From Rhodoblastus sphagnicola (GTDB taxonomy: Bacteria; Pseudomonadota; Alphaproteobacteria; Rhizobiales; Beijerinckiaceae): a DNA stretch of 58,627 nucleotides. Of the stretch, positions 1-7,711 are shown one piece after another. The notes beneath the pieces were generated by a model. It made no database searches and was not told the DNA's origin. It saw only the letters and a program-made list of their open reading frames with translations. The position numbers and the translations under genes are program-made. Location of the stretch: positions 1 to 58,627 of the forward strand of contig NZ_NHSJ01000025.1 in NCBI RefSeq assembly GCF_002937075.1, given 5' to 3'. Each line of letters starts with the position of its first letter. Within the stretch, counting starts at the first letter, position 1.

Positions 1-184
1 CCGTCAGGGCGCGTTCGGACACGCCAAGACGCGCGCGCGCCGCGCAGATCGCCCGAAACACGTTCCATTTGTGCGCGACTTTTTCCGGCGGGCGCGCTTT
101 TGACGCCGCTTGGCTGGCCACATGGGCGAGCGTCAGCGATCGCCGCCCGAATGCAGTCGTCGGGGGTTGGTGTGTTGTTTCCAT
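1..184 (-). CDS. repC: Replication initiator RepC (5' part, runs off the window)
   Basis: Minus-strand reading frame that starts with ATG at 184 behind a GAGGG ribosome site and is open to the left edge. The visible 61 residues include the RepC hallmarks TAFGRRSLTLAHVA and HKWNVFRAICAARARLGVSERAL. RepC is the initiator of repABC plasmids and acts at an origin usually inside its own gene. This is the second of two tandem repC copies; the other (357-1070) is truncated, so this one may be the working initiator. Whether it is full length cannot be seen here. Confidence 0.85.
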   Translation of the reverse strand, partial: METTHQPPTTAFGRRSLTLAHVASQAASKARPPEKVAHKWNVFRAICAARARLGVSERALT

Positions 185-239
185 TCTATTTGCCCTCGTT
201 CAGGCAAAGAAAACCTGCTCGCCAAAACGGCGCCGACTC

Positions 240-268
240 TTGACAGCGATGTGGGGAAGCCATAATTT
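240..268 (+). promoter_or_regulatory. Promoter of ctRNA 1
   Basis: TTGACA at 240-245 and TAATTT at 263-268 with a 17-nt spacer, on the strand opposite to repC and just upstream of its start. This is the expected place for the promoter of the repABC counter-transcribed RNA. Confidence 0.7.
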
Positions 269-274
269 CTGAGT

Positions 275-330
275 TGCAGACAGAATTTGTGGGGCTTCCG
301 GGACGGAGACGTTTCGGGAGCTTTTTCTTT
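275..330 (+). ncRNA. Counter-transcribed antisense RNA (incompatibility RNA) 1
   Basis: A transcript of about 55 nt is predicted between a consensus-like promoter (240-268) and a hairpin followed by T residues (294-330). It is antisense to the leader of the partial repC at the left edge. In repABC plasmids such a ctRNA represses repC and sets copy number and incompatibility. Ends are inferred from promoter and terminator only. Confidence 0.65.
294..330 (+). terminator. Rho-independent terminator of ctRNA 1
   Basis: Seven-base-pair stem GCTTCCG (294-300) with CGGGAGC (315-321), one G-T pair, followed by a T-rich run (322-330). Confidence 0.65.
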
Positions 331-356
331 GCGCGTTTCTCCAGTTGGTTACGGAA

Positions 357-1070
357 TCAGTTTGTTGAGCAGTGCCTCCTTCGATGTGACGAAGGCACAG
401 TCCGGCATCGATTGGCGCGAATATGAAATCCGTGCGAAATCGCAGGGTCGTTTAGGATCCTGGCCACGATGTCTCGGCGCCTATTAGCTGGCTCCCTCGC
501 GCTAACAGTAGGAACGCCCTCTTCAATGCCCGTCACGATCATCTTCCCGGTATCGCGCCGGTAGATGGTGATTGGTTTGTCGACACGCTTTGGTGCGCGC
601 TCCTCGGCGCACACGGCTTCTGCCAGCGCCTCAAATTCGTCCTCGCGGGCTATTAGTGGGGCGAGATCGAAGCCGGAGGCGACCTCGACCTTCCATGCCC
701 CGTCCCTGCGCGCGAAACGTTTGTCGTTGGGGCTGTCCCGCCGCGCGATCAATCCGGCGTCGACCAGAACGGCGAGATGGTGCCTGAGTGTCGCCGGCAC
801 CATGCCATGAGCGCGCAAGCTGAGTTGCCCGTTCGATGGAAAGACGACCGGGTCCTCGCCGCTGAGCACCGTTCCGGGGTGATAGGTCAGCAGCGCGTCG
901 AGCACGGCCAGAGCGCGCTCGGACACGCAGAAACGCACCCGCGCCGCGCAGATCGCCCGGAATACGGTCCACTTATGCGCGAACCTTTCTGGCGTCCGTG
1001 CTTTTGCCGCCACATGGGCAAGCGCCAAGTGCCGCCGCCCAAAGGGCGTCGTCGATTGATGTGGTTCCAC
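357..1070 (-). pseudogene. repC: Truncated RepC (C-terminal half missing)
   Basis: A GTG at 1070 behind AAGG opens a 237-codon frame. Its first ~180 residues are RepC: TTPFGRRHLALAHVA, KWTVFRAICAARVRFCVSERALAVLDALL and FPSNGQLSLRAHGM, with the winged-helix region. After GIEEGVP (near position 520) the similarity to RepC stops and about 50 unrelated residues follow. Family members are around 400 residues, so about half is missing. A second repC begins 173 nt downstream. I infer a duplication or recombination that left a truncated first copy. Whether the product retains DNA binding, and could interfere with replication, is unknown. Confidence 0.8.
412..421 (-). promoter_or_regulatory. Stray copy of the transfer-region leader motif
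   Basis: TTCGCGCCAATC on the minus strand, matching the copies upstream of the tra units at 6556 and 23464. Here it lies in the non-RepC tail of the truncated repC and no gene follows it within range. It may mark a fragment of transfer-region leader fused at the repC break, or be chance. Confidence 0.3.
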
Positions 1071-1130
1071 TTTCTTTCACCTTACGATTAGGCAAAAGAA
1101 ATCAGCTCGCCGAAGTTGCGCCAAAAATGC

Positions 1131-1159
1131 TTGACAGTGATTCGCAGAGATGGGATTCT
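1131..1159 (+). promoter_or_regulatory. Promoter of ctRNA 2
   Basis: TTGACA at 1131-1136 and GATTCT at 1154-1159, 17-nt spacer, in the repB-repC gap and antisense to repC. The layout is the same as at 240-268. Confidence 0.65.
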
Positions 1160-1165
1160 CAGACT

Positions 1166-1217
1166 GCTTAGATCAGAGAAAGGCTTCCGCGCGGCAACGT
1201 TCGGGGGCTTTTTCTTT
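1166..1217 (+). ncRNA. Counter-transcribed antisense RNA (incompatibility RNA) 2
   Basis: Predicted short RNA of about 50 nt between the promoter at 1131-1159 and the terminator at 1183-1217, in the repB-repC intergenic region where repABC plasmids encode their ctRNA. It differs in sequence from ctRNA 1 outside the promoter and terminator stem, so the two may not cross-repress fully. Confidence 0.65.
1183..1217 (+). terminator. Rho-independent terminator of ctRNA 2
   Basis: Stem GCTTCCG (1183-1189) with CGGGGGC (1202-1208), containing G-T pairs, followed by a T-rich tract. Confidence 0.6.
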
Positions 1218-1223
1218 TGCTGG

Positions 1224-2222
1224 CTAGTCTCCTGTTTCCTTACCCACCCTCGTCGCTATGAACGCTCGATAAAGCGAGTCAAGATTCGACGAAATGAAGC
1301 GGCCAAACTCGCTCGCGTTTTTTGATTTGAGCAAGAGGCTATAAGTTTTCCCGGTGTTCTGGATGCTCGCGGCGATCAAATTGTCGTCGGCCGCCCAAGA
1401 CGCAGGTTCCGCTTTGCTTGGTCGCGCCCTTCGATGCAATTTTCGCGACGCGACCAGTCGCGCCAACAGGTAATTGAAACGCTCGGAAGCTTCCTTCGCT
1501 ATGAATTCCGCGGAGGCGACTTCCTGGCAAGCGAGTTCGGCGTTCGCCGGATGCGCCACCAGCTTTTTCAGTTCCTCCCATCGATCTCGCCCGATGGATT
1601 TAGCGGCGCCGAGCGCATCGATTACCGTCAATGGAATTGTTTCGGCTACCGAAAGCATTCGCGACAGCAAGGTATCGTCGATCATAAGCGCGGCTTTGAT
1701 GGTGTCCTTGCTCTGACCCATGCCCAGCAGCTTCTTGGCGAAGATCGCCTTTTCAATGAACGATAGATTGGCGCGTGCGGCATTTTCCTGCCCTTGCGCA
1801 ATGATGTGGGCGACATCCTCGATATTCTTGACTACGGCGCGAACTGGTACTCCGAGATCCTTCGCCACCCTCGCACGACGATGACCAAACACGATCATAT
1901 AGCGCCCGTTGTGGTGCGGATGAGGACGGACCAAAATCGGGGTTGATTGCCCATTCTGCTTGATCGCATCACGCAACAAGAGATAGTCCTCGTCGGTGGT
2001 CTCGATGCGATCGGAGACAAAGGAGCCGTCGATTACATCCACATCGAGGTCGACGATGGTTTCTCCAGCAGCCATTTTTTTGGCGTTTTCCGCCATTTCG
2101 TCGATAGAGACCAACATCGAGCGCGACGCGCCGCGACGAGCGTAATCTGTCCGAGCTTCGTGATCGCCCTTGGATGGCTCCAGATCAGCAGTGACACTTG
2201 ATAAAAGATTTTTCCGCGCCAT
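1224..2222 (-). CDS. repB: Plasmid partitioning protein RepB (ParB family)
   Basis: 332-residue ParB-like protein. It begins MARKNLLSS, the usual RepB start, and the ATG at 2222 has AGGGAG about 7 nt upstream; an in-frame start further out at 2279 has no such support. The ParB nuclease-like domain holds the GRYMIVFGHRRARVAKDLG box and a following helix-turn-helix (SFIEKAIFAKKLLGMG). RepB binds parS centromere sites and works with the ATPase RepA to segregate the plasmid. It lies 78 bp downstream of repA and upstream of the first repC, the standard repABC order. Confidence 0.93.
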   Translation of the reverse strand: MARKNLLSSVTADLEPSKGDHEARTDYARRGASRSMLVSIDEMAENAKKMAAGETIVDLDVDVIDGSFVSDRIETTDEDYLLLRDAIKQNGQSTPILVRPHPHHNGRYMIVFGHRRARVAKDLGVPVRAVVKNIEDVAHIIAQGQENAARANLSFIEKAIFAKKLLGMGQSKDTIKAALMIDDTLLSRMLSVAETIPLTVIDALGAAKSIGRDRWEELKKLVAHPANAELACQEVASAEFIAKEASERFNYLLARLVASRKLHRRARPSKAEPASWAADDNLIAASIQNTGKTYSLLLKSKNASEFGRFISSNLDSLYRAFIATRVGKETGD

Positions 2223-2277
2223 CCTAGGCTCCCTTGATCCACGCCAACACACTGACGAATCTAGGCATTTTCGGCCC

Positions 2278-2293
2278 ATGCACGGCTGTCAAA
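2278..2293 (+). repeat. 16-bp repeat, copy 1 (repA-repB gap)
   Basis: ATGCACGGCTGTCAAA. An identical copy lies at 4819-4834 and a diverged one at 2315-2330. Its position between repA and repB makes a partition or operator role possible, but it does not match a parS consensus I can recall with certainty. Confidence 0.4.
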
Positions 2294-2300
2294 CATCCAA

Positions 2301-3506
2301 TCATTTTCGTCCCCATGCACGGTGAATCAAATCGACAATTTCCTCGTTGACCGCGTTGAGTGCATCGAGTGCGCGATCGTAAGTGCCTCGGGTGAATTGC
2401 GATCGCTCGATCTCATAAAGGGTTTGGTTCGTGATCCCCGCGTCGGAAATCGCAGTGGATTTCAACATTGGATTGGTCAGCATTTGCTTGGGGAAAAGCG
2501 CCTGCATAAATCCAACCATTTGGGCTTGCGGCCCGTCGGTCGGCTCGTAGCGCGTGACCATGTAGCGGAACCATTTCATACGAACCTCGGCACCCGCTTG
2601 GCTAATCGACCGCAAGATGCCGCCGAGCATGAGCAAAAACTGGCTCATGGACATCACATCGAGCATTTGCGGATGAATTGTGATGAGGGCCGAGGTTGAG
2701 GCCGTCAGCGCCGTCAGCGTGAGGTAACCAAGCTGGGGCGGACAGTCGATCACCACGACATCGTAACGATCATCGACTTCTCTCAACGCCGCGGTAATGC
2801 GAGTGAAGAACATCCGTCCGTCGGCCGAAGCCTTGTTGGTCGCGGCGATCGGCGTGTCATATTCGTATTCCTGAAGTTCCAGGTTCGCCGGGACTATATC
2901 CAGACCAGGAAAATTCGTCGGGCGGATCACTTCCGTGATCGGCTTCCTGTCCTTGTCATACCGCAGCGCCTCATAGAGCGACGGATTCTTATCGAGCTCA
3001 GGCTGAATGCCGTGAAGGGCGGAAAGAGAAGCTTGCGGATCGAGGTCGATCGCCAGCACGCGGTGACCGGTCAGCGCCAGATGCTGCGCTAGATGCGCGG
3101 CGGTAGTGGTTTTGCCGCTCCCCCCTTTGAAATTGACCACGGCGACGACCTGCAGCGATTCCCCGGTACGGCGATGTGGAACATAGTTCTTGAAATCCGC
3201 CCGACCGTGTCGATCGAGATATTGACGCAATTCCAGCATCTGCTCGGCTGTATAGGTGCGGCGGCCGGATATCGACGTCGTTGGCACCGGCCCCTTTCCC
3301 TCGAGATGAAGCTTTTTGATGTTGGATGGCGTGACGCCTAAAAAATACGCGACTTCAGCCAGCGAAAAAGAGCGCAGCCCTTTTGTCGCGTTCGGCGGAT
3401 AATGCTCCAGCCGCAGCATATTCAGCTTATCTGAGATCAATTCCCCTTGGCGGAGAATTGCCTCGTGGAAGCTGTCTAAATCGTCAATTGCGGCGGGCAT
3501 CATCAT
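2301..3506 (-). CDS. repA: Plasmid partitioning ATPase RepA (ParA family)
   Basis: ParA-type Walker ATPase that drives segregation and autoregulates repABC. An N-terminal winged-helix region (SFSLAEVAYFLGVTPSNIKKL) precedes the deviant Walker A motif KGGSGKTTT near residue 125, then the switch motif DLDPQAS and VVVIDCPPQLG. The frame opens at a TTG at 3542, but ATG triplets at 3506, 3503 and 3500 fit the family N-terminus better and leave room for a leader. None has a strong ribosome site, so the start is uncertain. It is followed by repB. Confidence 0.93.
   Translation of the reverse strand: MMMPAAIDDLDSFHEAILRQGELISDKLNMLRLEHYPPNATKGLRSFSLAEVAYFLGVTPSNIKKLHLEGKGPVPTTSISGRRTYTAEQMLELRQYLDRHGRADFKNYVPHRRTGESLQVVAVVNFKGGSGKTTTAAHLAQHLALTGHRVLAIDLDPQASLSALHGIQPELDKNPSLYEALRYDKDRKPITEVIRPTNFPGLDIVPANLELQEYEYDTPIAATNKASADGRMFFTRITAALREVDDRYDVVVIDCPPQLGYLTLTALTASTSALITIHPQMLDVMSMSQFLLMLGGILRSISQAGAEVRMKWFRYMVTRYEPTDGPQAQMVGFMQALFPKQMLTNPMLKSTAISDAGITNQTLYEIERSQFTRGTYDRALDALNAVNEEIVDLIHRAWGRK
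2315..2330 (+). repeat. Diverged copy of the 16-bp repeat
   Basis: ATGCACGG followed four bases later by TCAA, inside the 3' end of repA. It shares the first eight bases and the tail with the repeats at 2278 and 4819. Confidence 0.3.
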
Positions 3507-3558
3507 CTTTACGGGCTCGGAATAACGCTTTTTTGCGCACAAGTTCGTTACAAGCGGG

Positions 3559-3587
3559 AATTATGCCCGATTCGCCCAGTTCGGCAA
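3559..3587 (-). promoter_or_regulatory. Candidate repABC promoter
   Basis: On the minus strand, TTGCCG (3582-3587) and ATAATT (3559-3564) are separated by 17 nt and precede repA. The inverted repeat AACGATTCGTT at 3601-3611 lies just upstream and could be a RepA operator. Confidence 0.45.
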
Positions 3588-3659
3588 TGCTTTTTTAGTA
3601 AACGATTCGTTAATGATCGCTGCTGAAATGAAAATCACCTTTGACGGAATAAATCGTAG

Positions 3660-4676
3660 TATACCTGCGTTACCCGACAAGCTGAAAATCTTTCGGATCG
3701 ACGACACGGAAATTGTCTGTTGTTCGCGACCAGAACTCGCTGAACCGCCTCGGCACTTCCACCTTCAGAAAGAGGAGGAAGGCGTCGGCGTATTCCCTGA
3801 ACGTCTCGTAGCATTTGTTGCAGCTGACCCAGTGGGGCATCTCGCCCCACAACCGCTCAATTGGGTTGATCCGGGTGCAGTAGTCCGGAACAAAGTGCAA
3901 GACGATGCGCCGCCCCGGCCTAGCCAATCCCGCACCAGCTTTGCGTGATGATACGCGGCATTGTAGAGATAGAGGTGAATCCGATGATTGTGTGGATAGG
4001 CCCTCTCGATGGCTTCGAGCAAGCTGACGGTGCTCAAGGCATCGACCGACCAGCAACCCCTTGATCACCGTCACACCGGCTCCCAAATCGATCGCGCCGT
4101 GGACGTTCATCCTGTTCCGTCCGGAAGCGAAGGGTGATGTTCTCTTGCTTTGGCTCACCAGCGCCCGGCGGGGCGCGACTGGTGGATAGGGTGCACGGCG
4201 TCGGCATAGCGCGCCTCGTCCGCTTGGAGATGGTCGCAAAGGCTGTCGTGCGACTCGATGAACTTCTTGTGCTTCTCAACCGTGATCCTGAGTGGAATGG
4301 TCTTCGACTACGGCACTCGAATCCCAATCCGTTTATGAGCTTGATGATTGCGGAGCCGGTGTAGTCATGACCGAAGTTCGTGCGGATGAAATGCCGATTT
4401 CGCGCGTGGTGCCCGGCAGGGTTTTCGTCGCCCACGCACGAAGCTGCTCGATCTGCTTCGCGGTAAAATAGGATGAGCCGCCTTTGAATACGAAGCCATG
4501 AACGGAGTCGACTCCGCCGGTCTTGAACGAGCCATGCCATGAGCGGACTGTATCGTCGCCGAGGAAAAGAACGCTGGCGACTCCGTCGCAACTCATTCCG
4601 CGATCAAGCAGCAGCAGGGCGGTGGCATGCCGTGCTGCGGCGATGCTCCTCAAGCCCGTCCCGCGCAATGCGGGTA
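3660..4676 (-). pseudogene. Degraded IS630-family transposase
   Basis: Minus-strand transposase split over at least three frames. The N-terminal helix-turn-helix part starts at ATG 4668 (LLLLDRGMSCDGVASVLFLGDDTVRSWH). A middle part is in a second frame (TNFGHDYTGSAIIKLINGLG). The catalytic C-terminus is in a third frame and keeps DYCTRINPIERLWGEM, the typical DDE end of IS630/Tc1 transposases. Frameshifts make it inactive. Weakly matching ends (ACCTGCGTTA near 3663 and ACCCGCATTG near 4675) adjoin TA dinucleotides, as expected for this family. Confidence 0.75.
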
Positions 4677-4690
4677 AGGGCTTTTTCCTT
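4653..4690 (+). terminator. Possible rho-independent terminator
   Basis: AGCCC and CCCGC pair with GCGGG and GGGCT around a small loop, followed by TTTTTCC. The tail resembles the ctRNA terminators at 330 and 1217. No plus-strand transcript is known to end here, and it overlaps the IS630 remnant boundary. Confidence 0.35.
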
Positions 4691-4963
4691 TTTTGTGTCG
4701 ATGAGGAAACCCGCTCGGATCATGCCGAATCATTCAATGAATCTCCGCCCCCCGTCAAAAAGCGGTTCATCCAAGAATCTGAGCGTATCCTTTTGTTAGT
4801 GCGACATGTTTGCGCTGAATGCACGGCTGTCAAAATGTCGTTGAGGCATTCGATGTTGATCTCGGGGCGCGGAAATCGGACTCGCTCGGTGACCCCTTGA
4901 GCGGCCGCTCGCCAAGAATACGCGCGTCGCGAGCGGCGTTCTTATAGCTGGTAAGCACCCTGG
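4677..4963. other. Non-coding stretch with one 16-bp repeat
   Basis: About 290 bp between the IS630 remnant and the secreted-protein fragment. I see no credible gene. It holds the second exact copy of ATGCACGGCTGTCAAA at 4819-4834, identical to the one in the repA-repB gap. Confidence 0.5.
4819..4834 (+). repeat. 16-bp repeat, copy 2
   Basis: ATGCACGGCTGTCAAA, identical to 2278-2293 near the repA-repB boundary; 2.5 kb separate the copies. Confidence 0.4.
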
Positions 4964-5243
4964 TCAGTACCGGACCGCTGTTCCTGGATCGAGATCAATC
5001 TGGATGCGGCCCGGTTCTTTCCATGTCAGTTTGCATCCTCCGATGTTGCCGTCGGCCTTGCGCAGGGGAATTAACGTGCTCGCTGCGACCCACGCAGTAC
5101 GGTTAGTGCCCCAGAGGATCTGAAGAAACACGTTTTCCCTTTTCGGCGGCCAAGCGATCGTGACGATTTCGCTTGTCGTGCCGAGTTGTTTTGATGCTGT
5201 AGTCGGCTGCGCAAAAACATGAGGAAATACCCTTCTCGTTGTG
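4964..5243 (-). pseudogene. 5'-truncated duplicate of the secreted 140-residue protein
   Basis: A continuous minus-strand frame without a start codon, ending at TGA (4964-4966). It runs parallel to the neighbouring gene at 5246-5668: RRVFPHVFAQPTTAS matches RGFPHVFAQPSTAS, and LIPLRKADGNIGGCKLTWKEPGRIQ matches VVPLRKADGSVGGCTLSWREPGRIQ. Signal peptide and first ~50 residues are absent; the intact copy's 3' end abuts the break. This is a partial tandem duplication that has diverged at many positions, so it is not recent. Confidence 0.8.
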
Positions 5244-5245
5244 GG

Positions 5246-5668
5246 TCAATATCGGACCGCTGTCCCCGGCTCGAGATGAAACTGGATCCTGCCTGGCTCG
5301 CGCCAACTTAGCGTACAACCTCCAACGCTACCGTCGGCCTTTCGCAAGGGGACGACGGTCGTTTCAGCCACCCATCCGTCTTGGTTGGTGCCTCTCAGGA
5401 TTTTCACGAAACCATTAACTGTGACGAGAGGCCACTTGACGTACACGATACCGATCGCCGTTCCCTTCTTCTTGGACGCAGTCGATGGTTGTGCGAATAC
5501 ATGCGGAAAGCCTCTTCCGTAAAACGCGTCCTCTTCGCTTATGTGGAGGCCCACCATGTCAATTTTATAGCATTGATACTTAGACAGGTCCGGCAGAGCG
5601 GTTTGGGCGTTTGCGCTGATCGATGTCGTCAAGACGGGAAGGAAGAGAGAGAAAAGCAATTTTTTCAT
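5246..5668 (-). CDS. Small secreted protein of unknown function
   Basis: 140 residues with a clear signal peptide (MKKLLFSLFLPVLTTSISANA, cleavage near residue 21). The mature part is about 119 residues, includes two cysteines (KYQCYK and GGCTLSW), and ends GTAVRY. I do not recognise the family; the beta-rich C-terminus resembles a small periplasmic SH3-like or binding fold, but this is a guess. It follows the transglycosylase gene by 12 bp and is probably co-transcribed from the leader-motif unit at 6556. A truncated, diverged duplicate lies directly downstream. Confidence 0.7.
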   Translation of the reverse strand: MKKLLFSLFLPVLTTSISANAQTALPDLSKYQCYKIDMVGLHISEEDAFYGRGFPHVFAQPSTASKKKGTAIGIVYVKWPLVTVNGFVKILRGTNQDGWVAETTVVPLRKADGSVGGCTLSWREPGRIQFHLEPGTAVRY

Positions 5669-5680
5669 TTGAAAATATCC

Positions 5681-6505
5681 TCATTTCTGAGCGAGCACGA
5701 CCTGGCTGGCCGATGACCCGAGTTTAGATGTGATGGTTTGGCGCCATTGCCCAACCGTTGTGTTTAATGAGATGCCATTTGCGGCAAGCTGGGACGGAGT
5801 GAGGCTCAAAAGCGATGAAAGGTTTTCCGAATCGCTCGCTTGAGCTACAGCAAGTCCACCTTGCTGACCGAACTGATACAAGGTTCGCGTGTCTAAAGTT
5901 GTGGGGTTGCTGATGCCGTTTTTTTGCAGCAAAAGTGCGTCTTGCCGCAACTCATAAGCTGCGGCGTAGGCTTGTGTCGCGGGATCCATTTTGCCGTCAA
6001 GCCCAGCGGTGATGTTTGCCGCGATGGACGGATCGAGCGCGATCGCACCGGCGATATCTGCGGTATAGGTCGAGTCGATCATTTGCCAGACGCCGCTGGC
6101 CGAACTGCCGCTTCCTCCCGCAGAATTTTTGCACCCGCTCTCCATGATGCAAGTTGCCGCAAGCGCGGACGCGTTTACACCCATGGCGCTCGCGGCGCTG
6201 CTCGCCTGAGCACCCCAGGATTGCGCGTTCATAGTGTCCAGCGCGGCGCCGCCAGCATCGGCTCCGCCGCTTCCACCGCCGGTGTCACTTCCGCCACTAC
6301 CTCCACCAAGCGTCGAACCTCCCGAGAAATTGAACGCTGGCAGTCCTGGTTCGGTATATGTGGGCTTTACTTGCGGTGGGAGCCCCTGCGGAAGGACGAT
6401 AGATTGTGCCCAGGAAATGCTGACTACGAACATGCCTGAACAGATTGCTATGGCGGACGTCGTTGATCTCCGTCTCGCCCGAATGTCTTTGTGTTGAGTA
6501 CCCAT
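5681..6505 (-). CDS. Secreted lytic transglycosylase-like protein
   Basis: 274 residues from ATG 6505, preceded by GGAGG at 4 nt spacing; an upstream in-frame start at 6559 lacks this. Signal or anchor segment at about residues 17-34, then a Gly/Ser-rich linker (about 61-87), then a region like SLT lysozyme folds: CIMESGCKN with the presumed catalytic Glu122, followed by ASGVWQMIDSTY. Such enzymes open peptidoglycan for secretion channels. The domain is atypical and Glu122 is assigned by pattern only. A second transglycosylase gene (43051) lies in the dot cluster. The shared leader motif sits at 6547-6556. Confidence 0.7.
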   Translation of the reverse strand: MGTQHKDIRARRRSTTSAIAICSGMFVVSISWAQSIVLPQGLPPQVKPTYTEPGLPAFNFSGGSTLGGGSGGSDTGGGSGGADAGGAALDTMNAQSWGAQASSAASAMGVNASALAATCIMESGCKNSAGGSGSSASGVWQMIDSTYTADIAGAIALDPSIAANITAGLDGKMDPATQAYAAAYELRQDALLLQKNGISNPTTLDTRTLYQFGQQGGLAVAQASDSENLSSLLSLTPSQLAANGISLNTTVGQWRQTITSKLGSSASQVVLAQK

Positions 6506-6546
6506 GACGCCTCCGTTCGATGATGGCGCTATGAGCGTGGGTGTGA

Positions 6547-6556
6547 TTGGCGCGAA
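6547..6556 (-). promoter_or_regulatory. Transfer-region leader motif upstream of the transglycosylase
   Basis: TTCGCGCCAATCACACC on the minus strand, about 50 nt before the ATG at 6505. A TTGACT lies 17 nt upstream of the core, so the core occupies a -10-like position here. Confidence 0.6.
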
Positions 6557-6708
6557 CACGTAGAGGTTTGTTGAGTCAATAGCCGGGGAGGGCGACCCGT
6601 CGATGTTGTCGTAACGATAGGGGATTCCAATAGCGTGCCAAATGAGTTACAGTACGACTATATTTTCAGGTGGGACGTGTGTCGTCGTGATTTTGCGCGG
6701 AATGGTCG

Positions 6709-7527
6709 ATGTCCATGACGGAAAGCGATACCTCAAACGAACAAGCCCGAAGTAATACATTCGCAATTAGTCATGCGGGACACCCTAGTCGGTCTGATAG
6801 TTGCATTCCGGTTCAGAGACAAATAGTTAAATATGGCATAGAAAGTTTCGAGTATGCACGAAGACGAGACCCCGGCATTTGGTCAATTTGTGTTCGGAGT
6901 TTCGCCGTTTATAAGCAGTTGTCTGTCGCAATCGAGTCGTGTGATGACGATGCAACACGAATAGAATCGTTAAAACAAAAGCGTCGGCGAGCGCTCAATT
7001 CGTTACAAAAGGCGAGAGCGAAGACCGTATATGGGCTCATACTGAAATATAATATTATCCTTTTGTTTCTTGTGGACAATGCTGAGATTGCCGCCTTAAT
7101 AAGGTCATGCCTGATCGATTATGATAGGCTATTCGCATCAAATACACAAAGTGAGTTTAGTAACGCAGAACCACGACTTGCGCTGCTTGTTAATAAGGTT
7201 TCTGAGGCAGTTAAGCGATTTGAAGTTGAAGCGGAGCGTTATGATCAGTGTGACGAAGACGGTATGGAACCAGAGCGGAGGGTGCTGTTAACAACCATGC
7301 GAACGGCGGTTTCCGATGTCGATGGAGCGATATCGTTAGTCGCGGCGCAACCGTCAACAACTCTGCAAGGTCTCAGAGCGAAGCTTTTTTTGTTTGAGAC
7401 GTTTGATGAAGCATCGTGTGATGGCGTCTCGCTTTTAGCATTGAAACGGTCGATGTGTGGCGATCTCGATAGACTTCTACGACAATTCCGTCGCAAGCCC
7501 ACGCTATTAGCGTCGGCAAAGACGTGA
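6709..7527 (+). CDS. Hypothetical protein with AT-rich composition
   Basis: 272 residues (ATG 6709; a second ATG at 6715 is equally possible). No recognisable domain or signal peptide. The protein is mostly helical, with many Lys, Arg and Glu residues (for example RIESLKQKRRRALNSLQKARAKTVYG), and one hydrophobic stretch (YNIILLFLVDNAEIAALI). The gene is visibly richer in A and T than the transfer genes on either side and lacks the shared leader motif. That suggests a separate origin. Function unknown. Confidence 0.6.
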   Translation: MSMTESDTSNEQARSNTFAISHAGHPSRSDSCIPVQRQIVKYGIESFEYARRRDPGIWSICVRSFAVYKQLSVAIESCDDDATRIESLKQKRRRALNSLQKARAKTVYGLILKYNIILLFLVDNAEIAALIRSCLIDYDRLFASNTQSEFSNAEPRLALLVNKVSEAVKRFEVEAERYDQCDEDGMEPERRVLLTTMRTAVSDVDGAISLVAAQPSTTLQGLRAKLFLFETFDEASCDGVSLLALKRSMCGDLDRLLRQFRRKPTLLASAKT

Positions 7528-7656
7528 AATTGTTTTGCCCGCTGCAGCTTGTCTAACTAACTCCTTGCTTCGGTTGAGGGGCAGAGGGCTGTAGTCTCCG
7601 CCGGCGTAAGCATGACGCCACCTTCGCGTCTCACGTAACCTGATCGTAATTCTGAA

Positions 7657-7665
7657 TTCGCGCCA
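7657..7665 (+). promoter_or_regulatory. Transfer-region leader motif upstream of the DsbC/TrbB-like gene
   Basis: GAATTCGCGCCACTC, 55 nt before the ATG at 7712; an AGGAGG ribosome site follows. Confidence 0.6.
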
Positions 7666-7711
7666 CTCGAACTTACCGTGCTTCTCGTCATCAGACAGGA
7701 GGCATATCAGA

